Source of the DNA: Hydractinia symbiolongicarpus
Taxonomy: Eukaryota > Cnidaria > Hydrozoa > Anthoathecata > Hydractiniidae
NCBI RefSeq assembly: GCF_029227915.1
Contig: NC_079887.1
Coordinates: 24,551,650 to 24,615,649, forward strand
Length of the DNA stretch: 64,000 nucleotides
Direction: 5' to 3'
Shown here: positions 53,142 to 64,000 of the stretch, one piece after another
How the letters are laid out: every line of letters starts with the position of its first letter
How positions within the stretch are numbered: the first letter of the stretch is position 1
Made by a program: the position numbers and the translations under genes
Notes under the pieces: model-generated
What the model saw: only the letters and a program-made list of their open reading frames with translations
Database searches by the model: none
Told to the model about the DNA's origin: nothing

Positions 53142-54790
53142 TCAGTAAGTAATCAAGTAATCGGCAACAAGCTGCTAGCGAGAAACGTCGCCCTCAGCAG
53201 CCAAAACAATTAACGCTGGTATGATCGATTGATTTGAAAACATCGTTCTTAATTAGTGTATTTAAAAGCATCTAATTTATTTAGTATATGGAATGAGCTG
53301 TCATCTCTGAAATTTGAAACAGTCGCAAATTCATATCATATATGATTTACTAAAAATTATCATACAAAAAAGTTCCTTTATTCTGTCTTTCTGATTAATC
53401 GAAATTGCTTGAACAAGCTGTACTAATTGCAGCGTCAGCATGAACCGAAAAGTCTATAAGCACAAGATACAGCCTACTTAGCAATTACTTTTTGTTTTTG
53501 CTTTTCGCAAAATTTCACGATCCCTTGAACTCCACACAGCTTCTTGCCTGCGAAAGTAGTTAAACAGTAAGTAAACTAGTTAAAATAAATGTGTAACAAA
53601 TTTGATGATCCCTTCGGTGCAGCCTAGTGCCGCGAAATTCTGTCGTAAAGAGTTTGTAATATGTAAAGGTAACGAAGACATGCTAAAAGAGGTGCAAGAA
53701 TCAGGTAAACTTTCATTACCTTGACACGTTTGATATGGCGGAGAGCTATCATTGTAAAATAGGATGCGGCGAATTCTGCCCCTACCTTCTTTATGACTTG
53801 ACAGGTGTAAAATAGATATCTTTAAAAAACTGTATAAAAATTTTTGCTAGCAACATAACAAAATGTTATAATTGTGAAAGTAGTGGGATTACGGAGCAAA
53901 TTGAGTATTAGTGGTTACGTATTTCAAAACAACGGTTAAGCTTCAGTAAGTAAATTTTTATTAGTCCATTAGTAGATTTATTCCTGCTATTGCATTTTCT
54001 TTATAGAAACAATGATAAAAGACCTAGAGGAGTCAGACATCGACTTTTTGATCATTTTGTTGAAGAGTTTAGTAATTGATTCTTATGCCATTGAGCCTAA
54101 TAAATTATAACTCAATATTAACTAAGCCTGAAGTTGTGCTTTTTTATTTATTGTAATCCCTGTCTTAACTGCTTTAAAATTGGTTACAACTAAACTGTTG
54201 CTAATAATATAATATGTCAAGATATATTAACGAAAATACACTGCACCATTGTGATGATCCGTTCAAATGCCATTGAGCCTAATAAAGTATAACTCAAAAA
54301 TAACGGATGAAACGAAACCATTGGAAGATGAATGTATATGTAAACTTTATATTAAGCCAGAAGTTATGCTTTTTCATTTATTGTAATCCCTGTTTTTTAT
54401 TACTTTAATAGCTGTCGAAAAAGCAATTTCATATTCGGTTGAATCTTATGAATAGTGCTCAATGTTAATTAAGGCTTTTAAAATCCCGGGGGCATGCAAA
54501 ACGTTGTAAATTAACTTCGAAAACGCCAACACCAAATGAAAAACAGTGTATAAATAAAAAAGGACTCTATGTTGGCATCAGGAAGTATTTGCGCAAAATT
54601 TCACGATTCCTTGACCTCACACAGCTGCCTGCGAAAGTAGTTCGAAGACATGCTCAAAGAGATGCAAGAATAAGGTAAATTTTCATTACCTTAACACATT
54701 TAAATGAGGATAGTTTGCTACGAGTAAATCAGTTTACTCATCAGTAAGTAATTAAGTTCTTCATATGCATAGACAATCATTGATTTGACT
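53138..54790. repeat. Duplicated repeat unit, copy A (empty site)
   Basis: Blocks shared with copy B (55441-55762 plus 59483-60765): GGCAACAAGCTGCTAGCGAG; GTGCCGCGAAATTCTGTCG; GATGCGGCGAATTCTGCCCC; CATTGTGATGATCCGTTC; ATCCCGGGGGCATGC. It also contains internal repeats (GCGAAAGTAGTTAAACAGTA near 53547 and a partial match near 54635). At 53751-53762 it runs ATTGTAAAATAGG without the transposon found in copy B. No coding sequence. Confidence 0.8.
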
Positions 54791-55440
54791 GCATAAACTA
54801 AACTAAAAGACTACATCTTCAACAGGACGGTCAATGATAGCAGTTCTTTGTATATAATGTACATAAAAACTGGCGATTTCATTCTGTATAAATATTCAGA
54901 AAAAAACAAAACAAATTCACATAGTTCGTGCGAAAATTCATTTAAGTAATTATCTTCGTCTTTCCATAAGATTATCAGTCATCCTCAAAATTATCTAATG
55001 ATACCAAAACACATCTTTACTTCCACCAATACTAGCCATTTTGAATGATCGTGCACTATCAGGGTCAAGTGACGTACATTTGAAGATCGAGCGAGTATCA
55101 TTATGCCGAGACAAACTCTTCCGTGGAATCGTTTTCCACAATTTTCAAGGGTGTTGCCGGAATAAAATTCGTAAGAAGGACAGTAAGTAAACCAACAAAG
55201 TTATATTGTTCTAAAGTCTCCCCCTGCAATTTGGCACCAAGACCAAAAGTTTTGTATTGTTGCCTCGTTTGATAGTGCATTTATACCCGAGGAATGCAAT
55301 ATTTCTTAAAAAAGGGACAAGGGCTGAAAAGAATGTGCTCGAATATTCATGAAAGCATAAATTTGTTGCAACATGTTCCTTTATAATTTATTTTCATTTC
55401 TAGGAGGCAACGTAAAATGTTTGAAAAGGTTGCTGAGCGC
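54791..55440. other. Noncoding stretch between repeat copies
   Basis: No gene recognised. AT-rich text. Confidence 0.4.
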
Positions 55441-55762
55441 CGACGTAATTGGCAACAAGCTGCTAGCGAGAAACGTCGCCCTCAGCAGCCAAATCAGCTG
55501 TACTCATTGCAGCGTCAGCATGAACCGAAAAGTCTATTTCATCTTACAGCTTCTTGTCTGCGAATGTAGTTAAACAGTAAGTAAACTAGTTAAAATAAAT
55601 GTGTAACAAATTTGATGATCCCTTGGGTGCAGCCTAGTGCCGCGAAATTCTGTCGGAAAGAGTTTGAAATTTGTAAAGGTAACGAAGACATGCTAAAAGA
55701 GGTGCAAGAATCAGGTAAACTTTCATTACCTTGACACGTTTGAAATGGCGGAGAACTATCAT
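55441..55762. repeat. Duplicated repeat unit, copy B, left part
   Basis: Matches copy A from the GGCAACAAGCTGCTAGCGAG block, but lacks about 190 bases present at 53215-53405 in copy A. Ends at GGCGGAGAACTATCAT, where the EnSpm-like element begins. Confidence 0.8.
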
Positions 55763-55769
55763 CCCAGCC

Positions 55770-56010
55770 GGCACAAGACGTTTTAAAGACGCCTTTTCTG
55801 GAGCTTTTTTGCGCATGAGATATGCGCGCACCCGAAATACGTCTTTTAAACGTCTTTAAAACGCATGTGTCAGACGCGCATTTTAAAGGCGTCTTTAATG
55901 CGTCTTTTTCAGGCACGGTCTTTTTCGTTTGTGATAAAAGACGTCTTTAAGACGTCTTTTTCGTGCATAATTAAGACGCGCATTTGAAAGACGCAAAAAA
56001 GATCGAATAA
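55770..56010. promoter_or_regulatory. Subterminal AAGACG/CGTCTT repeat array
   Basis: About 15 copies of the words AAGACG or CGTCTT, often in palindromes such as AAAGACGTCTTTAAGACG, within 240 bases. Arrays of short subterminal repeats bind transposase in EnSpm/CACTA elements; here this is inferred. Present only at the left end. Confidence 0.6.
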
Positions 56011-56242
56011 AGACCGGTTTTTATTCGTGATATAATTGGTCTACTATTTCTCCGCGGGTAACATGTTTAATTACTTCTTTCATGTAAAAATGATAATGCC
56101 AATAAAAAAAATATATCTCACAATAACTTGATTTTAAAAATTTGTATTGTATTAAAATAGCAGGGTAAATCTGTATTTATCATTCAAAAGAGTGATTAAA
56201 AAGTAAAAACCTTAACTATTACCCCCGTCTGTACAATTTTAA

Positions 56243-59111
56243 ATGTCTGAAGTGGCGGTAACTTTTAAACAAAACCAAGTCGAGAAAGGAAACCGGTTGG
56301 TTGCAGAAAGTAAGTTAAAATTGTTTTTGTTTTTATTTGCATTATTCATCAAATGAGTTTCGGCAATATGGTAGCCCGATATAGAGCTGAGGCTTGTTTC
56401 TTCTTAAAATTGATCGTGTTTTTTCATGAGCACCAAAAAAGTTATCTTTTTATTTTGTGAAGCGAGTTTGGGGACTAAGAGCTATGGATCGTATGCAGTT
56501 AAGGTCATGTATATATATTTATTTTATTGTTTACTTTTTTTACTGTTAAAGCTAGTAGCTATGCTAGCTGCAACCCTGGAAAAATAGTGAAAAATATTTT
56601 TTTCCAGGGTTGTAGCTAGGTGTTTCTAGCCAGCTGGTGTAGCCATAAGTCTCATAGAGCTAAGTTTTACGTGCTATCTAAAGAGAAAATAGCTAGTCAC
56701 AAAAGTTTATAGTTATACCAGCTAGCTAGCTAGCAAACATTTATAAGCCTTTTACACCCAAAAGCCACCACACCACCCACACACAAACCCTGTTGATTCT
56801 GCGTGACTTGTACAATTGAATTTTTAAATTAAACAAAAGTATTTACATCACAAAAAGTACCTGTGTTTTAACAAAATTTCCAAATTAAGATTATTTGAAA
56901 GTCATACAAAATACAGAGAAGTATTTGTGACATCTTGCAGCTATTTCTTACGGCAAAATGACATATACTTTGCCGGTCACAGACACGTTTCTGTAACTTG
57001 ACCTGAACTAAAAGCTGACGTTTCTTAAAAATTATTTAACTAAATATTTTATTAAGAACATTGATGAATAAATCTTAACATCTTAAATAAGTTTTGTAAC
57101 TATGACTTTAGAGTGGATCTGTCTGTCCTTAATGGAAATTGTAAAGCTAGTTTAAATTTTATCCACAGGCTAGCTATATTTTTAACTAACATTACATCAA
57201 TTTTAGCTAAGCATTAAATTTATTTCAGAAATGGATAAGTCAAAGAGGCGGAATGAACGACGGAGGTTGCAGCAAAAAGTTGAGGAGTTTTTAAGGCAGG
57301 AGGATAGCGAAAGTAGTAATGACATGTTAGATGATACATCAGAAATTGAAAGTCAACCACAATTTGATAGCTCCCCAGACATGTCAGTTGACATAAACGA
57401 AGAAGAAAGTTCCGCATCTTCCTTGTTTTCTTTTGAAGAGGATGTTGTAGAGCCAACTTTACAAGATAATCTTGCTAGCTGGGCCACTAAGTACCAATTA
57501 GGTAGAGATTCCCTTAATGACCTTCTATTCATTTTAAGAAAATCAGGACTTGATCTTCCGAAAGACAGCCGAACTTTGCTCAAAACCCCTCGAACTGTAA
57601 AAAATGTTGTTTTTAATGGTACGAACAGCTACTGTTATTTAGGAATTAAAAGTTCATTAATTCAAGCTGTCACATTTATCAATGATCAAATCGATACACT
57701 TGAATTGCTGGTTAATATTGATGGAGTCCCATTGTGTAAGTCAACAAACTCTCAGTTCTGGCCAATTCTTGGTTCTGTTAAGGATACCAGTTATGTCTTC
57801 CCTATCGCTTTGTTTTATGGGAACACAAAACCTACATCTGTTCGTGAATTTCTTTCTGACTTTATCAATGAAGTTGAAAACTTAACACGTGATGGTGTAA
57901 ATTTTGAAAATCAACATTTTACATTTGTTATCAAAGCCATAATCTGTGATGCTCCAGCCAGATCATTTCTAAAGTGTACAATAGGTCACACTGGTTATTA
58001 TTCTTGTGAACGATGTTGTGCTAAAGGTGTAAGGTTGGAACACAGAATTGTTTTTAATGATTTTAATGATGCTGACCTGCGTACCAACCATGATTTTTCT
58101 AGATTTATCTTTGAAGGTACTCATCAAAAAGAACGATCGCCCTTAGTAGATATTGGTTTTGATTGTGTTAATGATTTTCCCTTAGATTACATGCACCTGG
58201 TGTTACTTGGAGTTTTAAAACGTGTTCTTACTTTTTTATTGAAAGGGCCAAATCTCTGTCGTATTTCACACCAGCAATCAAATATTTTATCAGAAAGGTT
58301 AGTTAGCTACAATGGAAAAATGCCATCTAATTTTAATCGCCAGCCAAGAGGATTACAAGATCTTTGTTATTGGAAAGCTACTGAATATCGTCAGTTTTTG
58401 CTATACCTTGGTCCAGTTGTACTTAAGGGTGTTATCGATGCAAAGGTTTACGAACATTTTCTGGCTTTGCATGTGTCCATGTCAATTTTGTTAAATGCTA
58501 GTGCTGTTTTAGATTCAGATCTTGCTCAGTATGCCAAAGATCTGTTGTCCTGGTTTGTTCGTAATGCTGCTTTTGTTTATGGAAAGTTGTTTAATGTATA
58601 CAACGTTCATGCCTTAATTCATTTGGCTGATGATGTCATTCATCATAAATGTTCTTTAGAAGTTATTTCTGCATTTAAGTTCGAAAATTACATGCAAAGT
58701 TTGAAAAAAATGGTTCGAAATAGCAACAATCCCATTGTTCAGGTGGTGAAACGTCTTGCTGAAAAGAAGTCTTCTGAAACATCTACTCAGTGCAATAAAA
58801 TTTTCAAGGAAAATGGTAAAGACGTATTTTTTCTCTCAAATGAAGGTGACATTTGCGAGATTAAAAATTTTGTTGATGGTGATAAGTATCAGTGTATCAT
58901 TTTTAAATCCAGCATGCTTGAACCTTTTTATGAAACACCAATCGATTCACGAAAACTTGGGATCTACTACACTCGAGGTTTTAGTCATATAGGGAAAGTT
59001 TGGAAGATTTTAACACACACACAAGTTGAAAAGAAACTTTTAATGTTGCCTTATAAAGATGGTCGTGTATATTTTCCATTACTTCATGACATCCAGGGAA
59101 ATAGGTTTTAA
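56243..59111 (+). CDS. EnSpm/CACTA-like DDE transposase, intact
   Basis: The main exon (57229-59111) encodes 626 residues from ATG 57231 without a stop. A likely small 5' exon (56243-56309, starting MSEVAVTFKQNQVEK) ends at GTAAGT, and an acceptor TTTATTTCAG precedes 57229. Joined, they stay in frame and give 649 residues. The N-terminus is basic then acidic/serine-rich. The core has Asp164 (NIDGVPLCKS), Asp240 (ICDAPARSF), a zinc-like motif GHTGYYSCERCCAKG (about 252-266) and DYMHLVLLGVLKR (319 on). These fit the Tnp2-like/EnSpm transposases common in cnidarians and fish. The third catalytic acid is not pinpointed. Intactness suggests recent activity, or domestication. Confidence 0.75.
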
Positions 59112-59482
59112 ATAGTTGTTATACCTTTCACAGTTATTAGCATTTTGGTTAGGCTGTTTTTAGCATAGCAGAACTCTGTTTAATTCAATTTTCATCCTCT
59201 CTTAATCGAAAATGTCGAAATTTGCTTTTACTGAAATATGACATCACAATTTATGCAGTATAATTAAATATCTTTAGATGTGAATATCTTGAGAAGGAGA
59301 GGAGCTTTATAAAAAATTTAAAAAGACTTGTTAACCAACTTTTTACGTTCCATAATATAAGTCCAACAACATTTTATACCTCGGGTCCCCCTTTAATCTC
59401 TTATCTTTTTTGATAAATTGACTTTGAAAATCTCACTTACAAGGAGGGCATGAAGTTTCTTTATGTTCTAGTATATATATAG

Positions 59483-60765
59483 CAAAATAAGATGCGGCAA
59501 ATTCTGCCCCTACCTTCTTTATGACTTGACAGGTGTAAAATAGATATATTTAAAAAACTGTATGAAAATTTTTGCTAGCAACATAGGAAAATGTTATTAA
59601 AAAATTGTGAAAGTAGTGGGATTTAAAATTGGTTAAAACTGTTGCTAAGATAGATTGCACAAAAAAAAAATTAAAATTGGTTAAAACTGTTGCTAATAAT
59701 ATAATATGTCAATATTCTTTATTTCTTTAGGATAGAAAAAGGGGTAAGTACAACACCTATATTAACACGTAGAATTACACGATATATTAACGAAAATACA
59801 CTGCACCATTGTGATGATCCGTTCAAATGCCATCGAGCCTAATAAAGTATAACTCAAAAATAACGGATGAAACGAAACCATTGGAAGATAAATGTATATG
59901 TAAACTTTATATTAAGCCAGAAGTTATGCTTTTTCATTTATTGTAATCCCTGTTTTTTATTTCTTTAATAGCTGTCGAAATTATTCTTTATAGCGTTAAA
60001 CAATTTCATATTCGGTTAAATCTTATGAATAGTGCTCAATTTATCTTGAAAACATGTTTATTAACTTATTATCCCATAGCAAAGTTCTCTTCTGTCTTTC
60101 TGATTTATCGAAATTGTTTTAAAAAGCTGTAGTTATTGTGGCGTGAGCTTGAATCAATTGCAAAAGCTGCAAATTCATATCATATGATTTATTAATTCAG
60201 AAATTATCACATAGCCAAGTTCTCTTCTCTGTCTTAAGTCTTAGCTACTAATTACGAAACACCACAAAAAGGCTTTTAAAGATATAGAAAGAAAGATACA
60301 GGAATATTAATGTTAATTAAAGCTTTTAAAATCCCGTGGGCATGCAAAACGTTGTAAATTAACTTCGAAAACGCCAACACTAAATGAAAAACAGTGTATA
60401 AATAAAAAAAGGAAGTATTTGCGCGAAATTTCACGATTCCTTGACCTCACACAGCTGCCTGCGAAAGTAGTTAAACAGTAAGTAAAGTAGTTAAAATCAG
60501 TGGTAAGAAACTTTATGATCTCCTCGGTGCGACATAGTGCCGCGAAATTCTGTCGTAAAAAGATTACAAAATAAGAGTTTGTAATTATAGTTTCTTTCGT
60601 ACTTATTGTATAGGTAACGTAGACATGCTCAAAGAGATACAAGAATAAGGTAAATTTTCATTACCTTGACACATTTAAATTGAGGACTTGTCTTAATTGA
60701 ATATACTCACATCAACAGTAATCAAGTTCTTCATATGCATAGACAATCATTGGAGAGTTTCATTA
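59483..60765. repeat. Duplicated repeat unit, copy B, right part
   Basis: Continues copy A from GATGCGGCAAATTCTGCCCC (59491) to the ATATGCATAGACAATCATTG block (near 60735). It has extra text at 60060-60300 and lacks some bases of copy A. Noncoding. Confidence 0.8.
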
Positions 60766-60879
60766 CCCTTAATATACTAAGCTTTTTGGTCCTTTAAAAT
60801 AGGATGCTGTGAGTTCATGAAATGCATGTAAGTGATACCAAACAACAACAACAACAAAAAAATGCAAAATGTATTATGT

Positions 60880-61560
60880 CCCACAAAATCAAAAGGCGTC
60901 TAACAACCGTTACTTAAAAAGTGAAATCTGCTAAAATTTATACTTGCTTTGACATGCCAGAAGTACAACAGGGAAAAAAGTATATCAGAGCGCTCTTTGT
61001 CTCTTTTATAACGGGATGGCAGAAAGATAAAAAAAAATGCATTGGGATCGAGGTTGCTCACAATCTACATTATTCTATGTGTATAACCGCTGAAACAAAA
61101 CGTCTAAAAATATACGCATGTGCAACAAAATATAAGTAAATAAATAAAATTGTAAGATAAAAATGGAAATGTCCAACAAAATCAAATGTCTAGCAACCGT
61201 TTATAGAAAGCGAAATACGCTAAAACTGTGTACTTGCTTTGCCATTCGATAACTCAAAATATAAGAAATTAATAGTTAAAACACAAGAAAAAGAAATATA
61301 AAAACTTGGCATATTGTATATCTAGTGAAATATTCAAAAAAAATTATAATCTAGAAAATCACGCATAAAATCAAAGAAGATAACAATGCAGTGTTTTCGG
61401 ATGTAAACATTGATTTAAGTTTAGGATTTAGGTTTAGTTATTTTATAACGACATCAAGACTGAACTAAACAGTTTGTAGTGTTAAAAACAGTAACAACGG
61501 GAAAAGTACATTTACAGTTTTATGTAAATTCTTCTCTATGATATGCACCGTGTATTTTAT
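60880..61560. repeat. Dispersed repeat B (Helitron E4 interior), second copy
   Basis: Blocks in common with 30300-31150: GCTAAAATTTATACTTGCTT, GGGAAAAAAGTATATCAGA, AATGCAGTGTTTTCG and AAAACAGTAACAAC. The open frame at 60921-61139 falls in this repeat and is not protein-like. Confidence 0.6.
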
Positions 61561-62627
61561 AAGAATTATTCCGTTTTAGCCTCAGTGTTCTTAACTTTTT
61601 GACAAATACTATCTTCATTATTCTGAATATATTCTTAGCATGTCCATGTCCTGAACATATATAATGCCTTAATAAAATAAAGCTTGCTACAGCCATTGGA
61701 AAATTGTTTTTATATTTATAACAAACAATCGAGGTAGGACATATTTTGAAGATATTCTTAACTGACCCTGGGTATATTCTTACAAAAAAGAATATGTTCA
61801 GGCGCAAGACATATTTCACGGATCTAAAAGAATAAAAGCTTTGATGTTCTTATCTATTCTTGCTCTTAACCTAAGTTCCTTACCTTCGAAACGTGTATCG
61901 TCTACAAACGTATGCAAAATATTGTTTTTGTTTGGACTTTAGCATGATATTGTCAACAGCTGGACCTCACTGTATGCAGGCGCTTCTTTCCATTTCCCTT
62001 TTGTTGAACTTCTTCTTTCATGGTGAAGATTCTAGGGAAATAATGAGTTTTAAAATAGCGCGTAATTAGATGCCTCTTAGTGTTAAAAAATTTACTAGTT
62101 AATTTAAAGCCTATAATTAAAGTTTAAGTATATAGTTTTCCAGCAATCGCAATAAAAAGCACACGCGCACGCATATTTCGTTCTCCTTGTTTGATCGACG
62201 CAAAAGAACCCCTAATGTAAAGTTCATTAAAATTACTGACTTGGTAATCATCTTTTCAGGAAATGTCAATGAATTTTAGAAATATGTAATCCAATAGTAC
62301 TTATTCTTAGTTACATCTACGTAATTTGGAGCAAGTAGAAATGTGCGAGTTACTCACCTCTACGAGTATTGCCATGTTACTTCATATGTTGACGCTCATC
62401 TCAATTTCTTTGTAGAAAAAGTTTTGTAGCTAACCAATAAGTTTTCTTTCTTCTCGAATCATAGTTGAATTTTTCAGAACAAGAAATCTTTCTGTCAATT
62501 CTTCAAATACTTTTCATATAAAATACACGAAAATCTTGAGAATTAGAAAACTTCGTAACAAGTTGTCATATATAACTAGACTAAGGGTATTTTACAATAT
62601 GTTAGTAACGAACAAATTATTTTACCA
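61561..62627. other. Noncoding stretch
   Basis: No gene. A block near 61770-61810 (TTCTTACAAAAAAGAATATG) is shared with 38458. Near 62598 ATGTTAGTAACGAACAAA resembles the terminus of the MITE at 24234. Confidence 0.4.
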
Positions 62628-62960
62628 CTAGTCGATAAAGCCCGTGGAAAAATCCACAAAAAAATTATTTGTAACCTTGATTTCACGTTGCCTCTATTCT
62701 GTAGAGCTCTAACTTCTGATCAAAATGATGTTTAAAATCATTTGCTTTTGATGAACAGTTAAGGAAATATAAGGTGTTTAAAATTTTGCTGACGTCAGCA
62801 AAGACCTGCGAAAAGACAAAAATTACTTTTTTAGATATTTGCATACCCGTTGCCTATCGTATAGATCTACGAACGCTGATAACATCAGGTACTTTTGACA
62901 AACGGTTGCAGAAATATTGGGGTTTAAAGGTTTTTTGATGACGTCATCAAACCGTCTATT
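62628..62960 (-). mobile_element. Helitron 3' end with two interior subunits
   Basis: CTAG (62628-62631), then TCGATAAA and the partial hairpin CCCGTGGAAAAATCCAC. The interior contains two successive subunits (CACGTTGCCTCTATTCTGTAGA near 62686, CCCGTTGCCTATCGTATAGA near 62847), each followed by a TGACGTCA-type word (62800, 62938). The 5' end was not found. Confidence 0.55.
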
Positions 62961-64000
62961 CCGAAACGGATTGGGGAACCAGGTTTTGGAAAATTACTTA
63001 AGTTAGTATTAGGTGCTCCCTAGTTACCTACGCGGTGAAAAATCATTGAATGGCTTCATTAATTTAATATAGGATATGACGTTAAAATAGTGTTATTGAC
63101 GTCGCGCCGTAACGTCAGAAAACTTAACATATCAGGCATGCATTTTTCGGCAACATCAATTTCAATTAGGTTTTCGCTATCAGCAACTAGTAGAGAAATT
63201 CCGACTTGAAGGTGTTTTTTTCTAGTGCATTGCTTACAAGTCGATATTGGCTTTTTCAAGAATCATCAGCTATTAAAAATTTTCATCCGTTGTTATTTTT
63301 CTTCATATCGACGACGTTTTCATTCGATGGCAATTTCACGAATTATCAGCTTGGTTAAAGCTTTATCCGTTTTTATTTTTCTTTATATCGACGACGTTTC
63401 CCTTCGTATTTGTATGCAGACTTCACTATTCTGTTCTTCTAACTTGAGCTATTTGAAACCTGATTAAGGATCAAAGATACTATGATGCTCTCACATTATT
63501 TTCCAATTTTTGAATTATTATTAAAAATTATTAGGTAATCTAGCCAGTAGTACTAACCAACATCCCACTAGATACTGGGTTGAAACTTTTCCCGCTGGCT
63601 AGATTCTTCGATTATTTTTCTGCATTTTTTATTAGGACTATCAAAAACAGCTATCTACAAAAAAGTTATCTACAAAAAATGTTTTTCACTTTACACAATT
63701 TCAATTTAATTAGATCAAATTACACATATGTTAAGCTCCGTCACCACCACCACCAACAGTTTCGAATTAGTAAAGAAGTATTATATTTATAATTTCGTGA
63801 TAACTTATTCCGGAATTATAAAAACTTTCATAGATGTATAGCAACACAGCCACAAGCACAAAAATTATAAGAGCAAATTGATAGTATTCTAAGTCATATT
63901 TTTCTTTCATAACTTTGAATAAGTTTTCTAATGTGTTAAGCACCACCGCCAGCACATTTCCCTAATTAGCAAGATACAATATGTTCTGTATTTTCTCTGA
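62961..64000. other. Noncoding stretch, nothing recognised
   Basis: A near-direct repeat at 63290-63310 and 63370-63400 (TTATTTTTCTT-ATATCGACGACGTTT) is visible. No gene. Small open frames at the right edge lack conserved features. Confidence 0.4.

Larger units (their letters stand above)
55763..59482 (+). mobile_element. EnSpm/CACTA-like DNA transposon inserted in repeat copy B
   Basis: Comparison with copy A puts the insertion between ...AACTATCAT (55762) and CAAAATAAGATGCGG (59483). The left terminus is CCCAGCCGGCACAAGACG followed by an array of AAGACG/CGTCTT words. The right terminus has no matching array, so the right end is truncated or diverged, and no target duplication is clear. It carries one transposase gene. 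Confidence 0.7.

Overview
The window is animal nuclear DNA, AT-rich and packed with decayed mobile elements. The likeliest host is a cnidarian, perhaps a hydrozoan. This is inferred from the element families present (Polinton with MSV199/Vsr-type genes, Helitron with a cysteine protease and an endonuclease domain, EnSpm-like, Harbinger, piggyBac-type MITEs), TTAGGG-type telomeric repeats, a NACHT gene remnant and a C-type lectin receptor with introns. Genus cannot be told from sequence alone.

Layout. 1-1.0 kb: a dispersed noncoding repeat, with a second copy at 37-38.5 kb. 1.2-16.0 kb: a Polinton/Maverick (adintovirus-like) element folded into a large inverted duplication. Left arm is 3925-10033, right arm 10701-15784, around a 667-bp unique spacer. 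The genes are a protein-primed type DNA polymerase, small structural or membrane proteins, a zinc-ribbon protein, an A32-like packaging ATPase, a Vsr-like nuclease and an MSV199 protein. These point toward convergently oriented integrase and major capsid genes. Nearly all are broken, and both arms share the same lesions. A (CCCTAA)4 telomeric tract sits inside the polymerase gene in both arms. 16.0-18.9 kb: AT-rich, no gene seen.

19.0-24.7 kb: a decayed autonomous Helitron (Helentron-like). It starts with a 2A-like peptide followed by a C76/OTU-like cysteine protease, then a zinc-binding/Rep region, a PIF1-type helicase and an AP-endonuclease-like tail split by a 193-bp MITE. 25.8-36.9 kb: short non-autonomous Helitrons, several joined head to tail with no bases between them. 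They contain a piggyBac-type MITE, a second MITE and a nearly complete PIF/Harbinger element (31680-34624, TTA target duplication). 38.3 kb: a minisatellite that turns back on itself as a palindrome.

40.3-41.9 kb (minus strand): the one clearly intact host-type gene, a three-exon type I membrane C-type lectin of 346 residues. 42.5-45.1 kb: a tRNA-type SINE remnant, a 643-bp piggyBac-type MITE and a small palindromic MITE. 48.0-48.6 kb: a Gypsy-like integrase remnant. 51.5-53.1 kb: remains of a NACHT (NLR-like) gene with a coiled-coil exon. 53.1-60.8 kb: a duplicated repeat unit, one copy interrupted by an EnSpm/CACTA-like transposon with an intact transposase. The uninterrupted copy serves as the empty site. 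The rest is noncoding repeat-rich DNA.
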